A DNA stretch of 25,769 bases from Gemmatimonadaceae bacterium. GTDB lineage: Bacteria > Latescibacterota > UBA2968 > UBA8231. The translations under genes were made by a program, and so were the position numbers. Each line of letters starts with the position of its first letter. Positions within the stretch are counted from its first letter, which is position 1. Under the pieces are notes generated by a model. The model worked only from the letters and a program-made list of their open reading frames with translations. It was not told the origin of the DNA and made no database searches. Below, piece after piece: positions 1-6,467 of the stretch. The DNA is taken from positions 1 to 25,769 of the forward strand of contig PBSR01000014.1 in the NCBI GenBank assembly GCA_002726335.1, read 5' to 3'.

Positions 1-1
1 C

Positions 2-167
2 TAGTGTCCTGTCACACAAGTAGCCTTGTGGAATTCGGGTGTCGAGGCGCCCGGATCGCAAGGCGCGCGAGTGATGTGGGTCGGTTGGACCCACTGAGCG
101 AGCGCAACGCCGCGAGCCGGGATGGCTCGGCGCCCGAATACAGGGATGGTTGTGTGACAGGGCACTA
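2..167. mobile_element. MITE-like palindromic element with TA ends
   Basis: Positions 2-19 and 150-167 are inverted copies of each other over 18 bp with one mismatch (TAGTGtCCTGTCACACAA against TAGTGcCCTGTCACACAA). Both ends are TA. The inside is also self-complementary: positions 76-82 (GTGGGTC) pair with 88-94 (GACCCAC) around a 5-base loop, and the stretch starting near 34 (TTCGGGTGTCGAG) matches the reverse complement of the stretch ending near 139. The hairpin centre (about 85) coincides with the midpoint of the terminal repeats, so the whole 166 bp is one long imperfect palindrome. It has no credible coding content. TA-bounded short palindromes are typical of non-autonomous relatives of IS630/Tc1-mariner transposons; that family assignment is inference. 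It ends 11 bases past the stop codon of the PhyH gene, so its hairpin could also act as a transcript end. Only one base lies left of it in the window. Confidence 0.72.
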
Positions 168-178
168 TATCGGCCGAC

Positions 179-1369
179 TCAGTCCCAGCCCCTGGTGAAT
201 CCGTCGACTGACAGCTCTTCCGGCATGCTCTCGAAGCGATAGCTCATCGGCCCGGACTGGTATCCCGGCACGAACTGCTGGCCGCCCGGAGCCCGCAGAG
301 ACTCATCGAGGGGCACGAACCGCTGCCACAGCCGCTCCAGGTCCTCGGCGGTGAAGCGCGGCGCCAGTTCGCGCTCCTGGGTGAAGTCGCCGCCGTACCC
401 GGGGCGCTCGGGGTGCTCTTCAAAGCGAAGCTTGTGCGCCAGCTTCGACAGCAGGATGAGACAGACCTCTCGATGCTCCGGCCCCGGATGCAGACGCGCC
501 ACGCCTTGCGTAAAGGCCTCTGTGTCGCCGACGATGGCGGCTCGGTACACCGCCTCGATGGAATCACATTCGTCGGCGTAGAGTCGCTGATGTTCCTCCC
601 AGTCGTCACGCGCCGTCCCACTCAGGTAGGGCGTCACGTCGCCACGGCGGTGCAGTCCCAGCACATAGGGAAAGCGGGGGCCACCGAAGGACCGGTAGCC
701 GAAGTGCACGGTGCGCCGCCGTGTTCTGCTGTAGTCATTCCCCCAGTGCAGGATCAGATTCGAGTAGACGACGCCGTCGCCAGCGGCCAGCTCGACCTGC
801 AGGGCCCCGGGCAGGGGCCGCCTCGGATCCTCAGCGAGCAGCCGGTTCTCATCCTCGGTGTTGGGCCGTGCGTGGCTGCCGGGGATCACCCAGAGAACGG
901 AATCGTCGTGCAGGGGCAGGTTCCATTGCAGGTACCCGGGTCCGTTTGCCAGCAGATCCTGCTGCAGTCCGATGACGGGCGCCTGATCGATAGGATGGAT
1001 GTCGCGATGCCATGCGGCGGGACCGTGATCCCGTACCGGATTGCACATCATCATGAACTGGGTGGGTGCCACGGGCGCGTCCATGATCCCCCGGCTTACC
1101 TCGAGGGGTCGGCCGAGAAGCAGCTCTGCCGCGGGCGCCTCGTCGCGACTCTGGACGAGGCCATCGAACGTACCCAGTCGAGGCTGGGCCGACGTTTCCC
1201 AGATACCCCCCGGAGGATCCCCTGGCCCCCGCTGTTGCGCCCAGAGGTCGCGCTGGCGGTCGACGAGAGACTCGAAGACCCGGCGGGTGCCCTCGAGTTC
1301 TTCTGGTGGGATCACACCGCGGACGATGATGAACCCGTCCTGCAGCAACTGGGACCGATTCTCGTTCAT
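179..1369 (-). CDS. Phytanoyl-CoA dioxygenase (PhyH) family Fe(II)/2-oxoglutarate oxygenase
   Basis: From the ATG at 1369 the protein has 396 residues. It begins in the usual PhyH way (residues 7-20, QLLQDGFIIVRGVI). The iron-binding facial triad is visible: H121-x-D123 in AWHRDIHP and a distal His near residue 208 in LILHWGN, followed about ten residues later by an arginine run that would bind 2-oxoglutarate. Family members hydroxylate or oxidatively cleave small substrates using O2 and 2-oxoglutarate in the cytoplasm; the substrate cannot be told. A longer reading frame from a GTG at 1456 adds 29 residues that overlap the upstream membrane peptide in another frame, so I prefer the ATG, although no clear ribosome binding site precedes it. 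It is the last gene of the serine hydrolase/sulfatase cluster and may be translated by coupling to the small ORF 20 bases upstream. Confidence 0.88.
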   Translation of the reverse strand: MNENRSQLLQDGFIIVRGVIPPEELEGTRRVFESLVDRQRDLWAQQRGPGDPPGGIWETSAQPRLGTFDGLVQSRDEAPAAELLLGRPLEVSRGIMDAPVAPTQFMMMCNPVRDHGPAAWHRDIHPIDQAPVIGLQQDLLANGPGYLQWNLPLHDDSVLWVIPGSHARPNTEDENRLLAEDPRRPLPGALQVELAAGDGVVYSNLILHWGNDYSRTRRRTVHFGYRSFGGPRFPYVLGLHRRGDVTPYLSGTARDDWEEHQRLYADECDSIEAVYRAAIVGDTEAFTQGVARLHPGPEHREVCLILLSKLAHKLRFEEHPERPGYGGDFTQERELAPRFTAEDLERLWQRFVPLDESLRAPGGQQFVPGYQSGPMSYRFESMPEELSVDGFTRGWD

Positions 1370-1389
1370 GCCGACAAGATAGTCTGTTG

Positions 1390-1482
1390 TCAGAAGCGGA
1401 TCACCACCATTCCGAGGAAGGTCCCGATCATCAGACCCAGGGTGATCGTCAGCCACAGATGGCCGCGCGTGTGCTCGTTCAT
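1390..1482 (-). CDS. Small single-pass membrane peptide, 30 aa
   Basis: This short reading frame encodes MNEHTRGHLWLTITLGLM followed by a glycine/valine-rich hydrophobic run ending VVIRF. Residues 9-28 form one continuous hydrophobic segment long enough to cross a membrane, with charged residues outside it. The ATG at 1482 follows GCGAGG with 6 bases between, a good ribosome binding site. An in-frame ATG at 1512 would add ten residues (40 aa). Its stop lies 20 bases before the ATG of the PhyH gene, so it fits as a separate cistron between the sulfatase (stop at 1599) and PhyH. No known family is recognised. It could be a real small membrane protein or a leader peptide that couples translation of the dioxygenase. 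Evidence is composition, position and ribosome binding site only. Confidence 0.5.
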   Translation of the reverse strand: MNEHTRGHLWLTITLGLMIGTFLGMVVIRF

Positions 1483-1598
1483 GTCAGACCTCGCTGCCGT
1501 GGGCTTGCTCATGTCCTATAGATCGCCACGCGGCCGGACCTTCGCCGTGATACCCCTCACGCTTTCCCATCGAAAGTGACGTCGGCCGGTGCACCTGT

Positions 1599-3110
1599 CT
1601 ACGGCAGATACTGCTGCAAGGCCCCCTTGCGGTGATCGAGGCACGGGTCATGGCTCCACGTGCGCCCATGATCCTTCATCACACCCGCGATCAGTCGGCG
1701 CCTGTAGAGGCTCTCGAGGTTGCGCTGGTGGATGTCGTCGGGATCACCAAAGCGCCGCAGGACCATCGTTCGCAGGCGATCCGCCGTCTCCTGGTGGTCC
1801 GCCTGTCCCGCCAGATTGCTCCACTCCTTCGGGTCCGCTTCGAGATCGAACAGCTGCGGTTCGTAACCGTGTATGTAGTTGTATTTGTAGCGCCCCTGTC
1901 GAGCCATGATACACGGCATACCCACCGCTTCGTGGGCCTGCGAGTAGATGACCCGCTCCGGGTCTTCCCCGGCCTCCAGCAGCGGCAACAGACTGTCTCC
2001 CGAGTGCGGCTGCGCCTCTTCAAAGCCGGCTAGGTCGTTGAAGGTCGGCAGCAGGTCCAGCAGCGAGACGGGTGTCGACAGAGTCGTACCGCGCTTCCAG
2101 CCATCGGGAAAGCGCACGATCAGCGGCACCCGGGCGGACCACTCGTAAAAGCAGCGTTTCTGCACCATCTCCCGCTCGCACAACATGTCGCCGTGGTCGG
2201 AGGCGAAGACGACGACCGTGTTGTCCGCCAGCCCCGTCTCCACCAGTGTGGCCAGCAGTCCACCTACCTTGTCGTCCATATAGGTCGTCGACCCGTGATA
2301 GGCACGCCGCAGACGACGCTGGCTGTCGGGGTCACGCAGACCGTAGCGCTGCACGCCGTGGTACGCATTGAGATTGAGATCCATCTGCGACCGATCGTCC
2401 TCGAAGCCGGCGGGATACTCGGCGATATCGACATCGGCGTCTGCGTACATGTCCCAGTACGCCTGGGGGGGCCAGAACGGCTCGTGGGGATGATGGTAGG
2501 AGGCCACCAGCAGGAACGGCCGGTCGCGGTCCCCGGACTCGCCCTGGGCGCGCAGGTATTCGACAGCCCGGAAGTGAGTCTCCTCGTCGTAGCTGAGCGG
2601 AGTATGCCAGCGATCGACATGCACGGCGTCTCCGGTGTAGCCGGCAGCGTTGTACTGACGGCGATGCCCCATGACGTCATCAGAGTCGGCGCCAGCCGTC
2701 TCCTTGATGCCGATCCACTCGTCCCGGACCCAGCCGAAGTCCGAGGAATAGATGTCCGTCGTCAGCCGTTGCCGAAAGCCGTGCTGCTGTTCGGGACCGA
2801 CGAAGTGCATCTTGCCGGAGAGCACCGTATCGTAGCCAGCAGCCGCCAGATAGGTAGCGAAGGTGGGATGGTCGCAGGTCAGTGGCGCACCATTGTCCCA
2901 GGCGCCGATCTCGGAGGCGTGCCGGCCCGACATGAAGCAGGCCCGTCCGGGGGCACAGAGCGGAAACGGCGTGTACGCAGAGTCGAAGCGGACCCCCTCT
3001 TCGGCCAACCGCGAAAGATGAGGTGTGCGCGCGATGGGATGCCCGTACGCCGAGGTCAACTCCGCCACCATCTGGTCGGAGACGATGAACAGGATATTGG
3101 GACGTGTCAT
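1599..3110 (-). CDS. Choline-sulfatase-like type I sulfatase (BetC-like)
   Basis: The 503-residue protein starts PNILFIVSDQ, with the first metal ligands at D12 and Q13. The sulfatase signature C-x-P-x-R is present as CAPGR at residues 52-56; Cys52 would be matured to formylglycine. K100/H102 (SGKMHF) and D305/H306 (ASDHGD) supply further metal and sulfate contacts. The stretches PTFATYLAAAGYDTVLSGK and HGFRQRLTTDIYSSDFGW are close to choline sulfatase as I know it, and the C-terminal RRRLI region also resembles that family. Members hydrolyse choline-O-sulfate or related sulfate or phosphonate esters. There is no signal peptide, so it is probably cytoplasmic. It lies 15 bases downstream of the serine hydrolase and is followed by the membrane peptide and PhyH gene, which suggests one operon. 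The substrate is inference; a general arylsulfatase is the alternative. Confidence 0.88.
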   Translation of the reverse strand: MTRPNILFIVSDQMVAELTSAYGHPIARTPHLSRLAEEGVRFDSAYTPFPLCAPGRACFMSGRHASEIGAWDNGAPLTCDHPTFATYLAAAGYDTVLSGKMHFVGPEQQHGFRQRLTTDIYSSDFGWVRDEWIGIKETAGADSDDVMGHRRQYNAAGYTGDAVHVDRWHTPLSYDEETHFRAVEYLRAQGESGDRDRPFLLVASYHHPHEPFWPPQAYWDMYADADVDIAEYPAGFEDDRSQMDLNLNAYHGVQRYGLRDPDSQRRLRRAYHGSTTYMDDKVGGLLATLVETGLADNTVVVFASDHGDMLCEREMVQKRCFYEWSARVPLIVRFPDGWKRGTTLSTPVSLLDLLPTFNDLAGFEEAQPHSGDSLLPLLEAGEDPERVIYSQAHEAVGMPCIMARQGRYKYNYIHGYEPQLFDLEADPKEWSNLAGQADHQETADRLRTMVLRRFGDPDDIHQRNLESLYRRRLIAGVMKDHGRTWSHDPCLDHRKGALQQYLP

Positions 3111-3125
3111 GGGTTCACTCGTCTT

Positions 3126-4691
3126 TCAGTTGGATTCAGCACCCGCATCGCGAGTGAAGAGGATGTCTGCCGCTCCCTCCTGCAGAGGTACCGACAGTTG
3201 CTTGACGCAGCCGTCGACGTCGGTAAGGAATGAAATCGGCTTGGGCGTGTCCCACCGCCGGCAGTGAAATTCGAACCGGTCGTAGTGGAAGTGCTCAAGC
3301 CGTCCTTCCAGGTCGTTGAGACAAGTCCGCAGTCTGTCCCCCCGCTGGCACACGGTGATCTGTCCGTACCCGGCGTGGGAATAGGTGCCGACGTAGTCTC
3401 CGAGACGGTGGGATGGTCGCGTGCCCTGTGTTCGCTGCCGTCTCTCCCGCCGACGGCTCTGGCGCTGCTTCTCCTGTTCACCACGAACCTCGGCCTTCGC
3501 CCGGCGGCTCCAGTTCACCGGCTTCAATCCGAGCAACCGGTCGAACAGTTCCCAGGTCAGTACGTGGGGCAGTTCGGTGTCGCTGTTGGTGAGCACCACC
3601 GTGCCGACGCCCTCTTCGAGCAGCAGTGACGTGCGGCAGCGGAAACCGTCGATGCCGCCAGAATGTGTGGCCACGCGATGGCCGCGGTAGGACAGCTCTG
3701 TCCACCCCAGACCGTAGGTGACCAGCTGAAACTCCGCCTCGTCACCGCCATCACCGATGGACATGTGTGGCTGATGGATGTCGCGCAGGGATTGTGCTTT
3801 CAGAAATCGCCTGCCCTCGACCCGCCCCGCGCCCAGATGCAGACGCAGCCAGCGCGTCATGTCGTTGACGGTCGAATTGATCGACCCGGCAGGACCGACG
3901 GCGTCGAGGGATCGATAGGGGACCTCGCGTGCCTTCGAGCGGAACATCTCGTGGGGCCGCGCCCCGGCGTCCGAGGATGTCATCCCGGCCAGGGACAGAG
4001 TCGTGGCCGCCATGCCCAGCGGGTCGAGTATACGCTCCTGTACGAGGGCCTCCCAGCTGCTGTCCAGCAGCTTCCCTGCCAGATAACCAGCCGTCATGTA
4101 CATCAGGTTCTGATACTGGTAAGTGGTACGCAGATCGGCCGTCGGCTCGAGATGGCGCAAGGCGTGTACGAGTTCGGCACGTGTGGCCGAAGATCCGTAC
4201 CAGACGTAGTCGTGGCGCGGCAGGCCACAGCGATGCGTGACGAGATCCCGGGTGGTCAGGCGTTCGCCGATGACGCGGTCGAACATCTCGAATTCGGGTA
4301 ACATCTCGCGCACCGGCCGGTCCCAGTCGAGGACTCCCTCCTCGGCCAGCATCTGCAGCAGCACCGTCGTAAAAGCCTTGGTACAGGAACATATGGCAAA
4401 CGGCGTATCGGCTGTCACCGGCAGGTTATGGCCCACGCGACGCGTGCCGAAGCCCTCGACGAACACGGGCTCGCCGTCAGCGACGACACCGACGACGACA
4501 CCTGGCACCTCCCAGGCTCGGCGCCGGGCCTGCACGGTGCGATGGAAATCCCTGAGTCGCTTCCTTGCCGTGGTTGTCTTCAAGTCTTTCTGCTCCCATG
4601 CCGGGTATCTGCACACCGGGGGTTGGCACATGCGGATGTAGACGCGTAGAAGAGCCCCTGTCAAGACAGGGCGACGGGACGCTCCGGACAT
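3126..4691 (-). CDS. Serine hydrolase, class C beta-lactamase/DD-peptidase fold
   Basis: The longest frame gives 521 residues. Motifs of the penicillin-binding protein/class C beta-lactamase superfamily are all there: the nucleophile S102-x-x-K105 (SCTK), Y193-x-N195 (YQN) and the third box H343-S-G-G (HSGG). The C-terminal 130 residues after a very basic linker (about 400-425) form a separate small domain, as in many esterase-like members with a beta-barrel tail. Such proteins are esterases, amidases or peptidases; sequence does not show the substrate. The start is unsure: ATG at 4691 overlaps a 7-bp inverted repeat, while ATG at 4631 (MCQPP) is the alternative; the conserved domain begins only at about residue 48. 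There is no clear signal peptide in either version. It is the first gene of a minus-strand cluster with sulfatase and dioxygenase. Confidence 0.85.
   Translation of the reverse strand: MSGASRRPVLTGALLRVYIRMCQPPVCRYPAWEQKDLKTTTARKRLRDFHRTVQARRRAWEVPGVVVGVVADGEPVFVEGFGTRRVGHNLPVTADTPFAICSCTKAFTTVLLQMLAEEGVLDWDRPVREMLPEFEMFDRVIGERLTTRDLVTHRCGLPRHDYVWYGSSATRAELVHALRHLEPTADLRTTYQYQNLMYMTAGYLAGKLLDSSWEALVQERILDPLGMAATTLSLAGMTSSDAGARPHEMFRSKAREVPYRSLDAVGPAGSINSTVNDMTRWLRLHLGAGRVEGRRFLKAQSLRDIHQPHMSIGDGGDEAEFQLVTYGLGWTELSYRGHRVATHSGGIDGFRCRTSLLLEEGVGTVVLTNSDTELPHVLTWELFDRLLGLKPVNWSRRAKAEVRGEQEKQRQSRRRERRQRTQGTRPSHRLGDYVGTYSHAGYGQITVCQRGDRLRTCLNDLEGRLEHFHYDRFEFHCRRWDTPKPISFLTDVDGCVKQLSVPLQEGAADILFTRDAGAESN
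4656..4671. repeat. Inverted repeat near serine hydrolase start
   Basis: CCCTGTC and GACAGGG form a perfect 7-bp inverted repeat around AA. It sits just upstream of the alternative ATG at 4631 and inside the longest reading frame. A tight palindrome here would fit an operator in the promoter or leader of the serine hydrolase gene if translation starts at 4631. It may also be chance. Confidence 0.35.
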
Positions 4692-4778
4692 GGGTCCGCC
4701 GTTCTGGCGGGGCGACCCGGAATCCTGGTAGTTATCGGGGAGATTCGGTGGGTGGCTGAGGGGAGGAAGAAGGGACAG

Positions 4779-5255
4779 ATGTCAGAGAGAAACCGGTGGT
4801 GCGCTGTGCTTGTGGCGGTCCTGGTGGTCGCCTGTGAGGACCCGTACCAGGCGGGTCTGCAGGCCTTCGAAGACGGCGACTGGGCAACCGCCATCGACCG
4901 CCTGGAGCGGGTTGCCCCATTTCATCTGAATTACCGCGACGCGCAGCAGCTGATCCGGGAGAGTCAGTTCGCGGGTGGGGTGGAAGCCATCGACAAGGGC
5001 CAGTGGGAACTGGCGGTGAGGTACCTGCGGCAGATCGACGAGCGGGATCCCAACCACGCCGCCGCACGCGATCACGTCGGCGCCGCCTTTTACGAGATGG
5101 CGCGCAGAGCTTTCGCCGGGGGTGACTCAAAGGAAGCCCTGCGCCTGAGCCACATCGTGCACTCCACCTGTTCGCGATTCGACGAGGCCCGCGACCTGGC
5201 CCGGCAGGCACGTCGCCGGCTGGATGAGGAAGAAGCGCTCACGGCCCCGGGCTGA
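4779..5255 (+). CDS. Lipoprotein with TPR-like repeats, 158 aa
   Basis: The ATG at 4779 is preceded by a purine-rich stretch (GGGGAGGAAGAAGGGAC), a strong ribosome binding region, so I prefer it to the GTG at 4752. The N-terminus (MSERNRWCAVLVAVLVVAC) is a short hydrophobic signal ending in a lipobox, with Cys19 as the lipidated residue, so the protein should be membrane-anchored and face the periplasm. The rest is helical and repeats a 30-35 residue pattern (GLQAFEDGDWATAIDRLERV, GVEAIDKGQWELAVRYLRQI, ARRAFAGGDSKEALRLSHIV), which reads as three TPR-like units. Such proteins usually act as scaffolds in envelope complexes. It is the only plus-strand gene in the first 17 kb and its stop is 9 bases from the stop of the convergent enolase-superfamily gene. 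No specific partner can be named. Confidence 0.8.
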   Translation: MSERNRWCAVLVAVLVVACEDPYQAGLQAFEDGDWATAIDRLERVAPFHLNYRDAQQLIRESQFAGGVEAIDKGQWELAVRYLRQIDERDPNHAAARDHVGAAFYEMARRAFAGGDSKEALRLSHIVHSTCSRFDEARDLARQARRRLDEEEALTAPG

Positions 5256-5264
5256 CCAGGTCTC

Positions 5265-6455
5265 TCAATCGAAGAAGTCCTCGTCTCCCTCGGGCAGGAA
5301 TTTCCGCGCCGCGTTGACGCGGAACTCCACTCCCAGGCCCGGCCGATCCCAGACTTCGATATGACTGTCCTTGACGATGGGATCCGATAGACCGTCGACG
5401 ATGTCATACCACCAGTCCGGGTCGGCTCTGGGATACTCGAAGGCGATGTAATTCGACGGCATCGTGGCGCTCGCCTGCACCAGAGCGGCCACACCGAAGA
5501 CGCCGTCGATCACCCCGTGGGGGGCCATCAGCACGCCGTGCAGGTCAGCGTATTCTGCCACCCATTTCAGCTCGGCGATGCCACCGATGTCACAGGGGTC
5601 GGGACCGATGACATCCACCGCTCTCTTTTCGATGAGGTCGGTGAAATTCTGCCTCAGGTAGATCTGCTCACCTGTATGAATGGGCGTAGTTGTATGCTCG
5701 GTGACCTCGCGGTAGAGGTCGGCCTGCACATACGGCGTGTAGTCGCCGGTGACCATGTCCTCCAGCCAGGCGATGTTCAGCCCCTCTACCGCCTGCGCCA
5801 GTTTCCTGGCGTCCTGCACCATCATCCCCGGTCCGCAGTCGAGAGCCAGACCGACATCGTTGCCGCAGACCTCGGCCATGGCCTCGATCCGTTCGAGCAG
5901 GTACTGCATCCCCTTCCCCGTCAGGGCCCCACGGTTTGGATGGAGTCGCTGATCGTCGGGGTCTCCATAGTAGAAGTCCGGGACCTCGGTTGGCATCTGG
6001 CTGTGGAAGGAAACCCCTTGCTTGATGATCGAGAATCCCTCGGGTGACTCCTTCATCTTCTGCATCTCTTCGGCGTAATGTGCCGGCGAGGATCCGCCCC
6101 TTGGATAGCGCACGCCACCGTTGTAGACCCGCACTCGATCCCGCACCTTGCCGCCGAGGAGCCGGTAGACCGGCACGCCAGCCGCTTTGCCGGCGATATC
6201 CCACAGGGCCATCTCGATGGCGCTGACGGCGCTGCCCCAGGGCTTGAAGGCTCCGAGCCGCCGGATGCGCAGCATCACTCGCTCCACGTCGCGCGGATCC
6301 GCGCCGAGGATGTGGTCCCGGTAGAACAGCACGTGAGGCTTGAGATAGGGTTTGCTGTTCTCCGCCTGGGCGTAGCCGTCGATGCCCTCGGCCGTGGTGA
6401 TGCGCACCACCGGATTCTGGCCCATGACCGTGCACTTCAGATCGGTGATCTTCAT
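5265..6455 (-). CDS. Mandelate racemase/muconate lactonizing enzyme (enolase superfamily)
   Basis: The 396-residue protein has the two-domain plan of the family: N-terminal capping domain (about 1-120) and a TIM barrel. Magnesium ligands are visible at the ends of three successive strands: D206 (LALDCG), E232 (WLED) and E263 (HTGEQ). D289 (PDPCDIGG) and H313 (APHG) fit the acid/base pair of mandelate-racemase-type members, and K145 lies where a second catalytic lysine may sit. Such enzymes abstract a proton alpha to a carboxylate, most often dehydrating or racemising sugar acids. Whether this is a sugar-acid dehydratase is inference. The start at 6455 follows AGGAGAAGGCAGCG, and the gene lies 12 bases after the GH92 glycosidase, as the last gene of the long minus-strand operon. 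Confidence 0.9.
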   Translation of the reverse strand: MKITDLKCTVMGQNPVVRITTAEGIDGYAQAENSKPYLKPHVLFYRDHILGADPRDVERVMLRIRRLGAFKPWGSAVSAIEMALWDIAGKAAGVPVYRLLGGKVRDRVRVYNGGVRYPRGGSSPAHYAEEMQKMKESPEGFSIIKQGVSFHSQMPTEVPDFYYGDPDDQRLHPNRGALTGKGMQYLLERIEAMAEVCGNDVGLALDCGPGMMVQDARKLAQAVEGLNIAWLEDMVTGDYTPYVQADLYREVTEHTTTPIHTGEQIYLRQNFTDLIEKRAVDVIGPDPCDIGGIAELKWVAEYADLHGVLMAPHGVIDGVFGVAALVQASATMPSNYIAFEYPRADPDWWYDIVDGLSDPIVKDSHIEVWDRPGLGVEFRVNAARKFLPEGDEDFFD

Positions 6456-6467
6456 CGCTGCCTTCTC

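Noticed and set aside
4..198. 64-codon plus-strand frame at the left edge
   Set aside because: Lies within the palindromic repeat element and runs into the PhyH stop region; composition is that of the repeat.
413..1579. 388-codon open frame on the plus strand opposite PhyH
   Set aside because: GC-rich antisense shadow; no domain, while the opposite strand has full PhyH motifs.
1484..1669. 61-codon minus-strand frame ahead of the membrane peptide
   Set aside because: It begins inside the sulfatase gene, has no ribosome binding site at its internal ATG and no hydrophobic or domain pattern.
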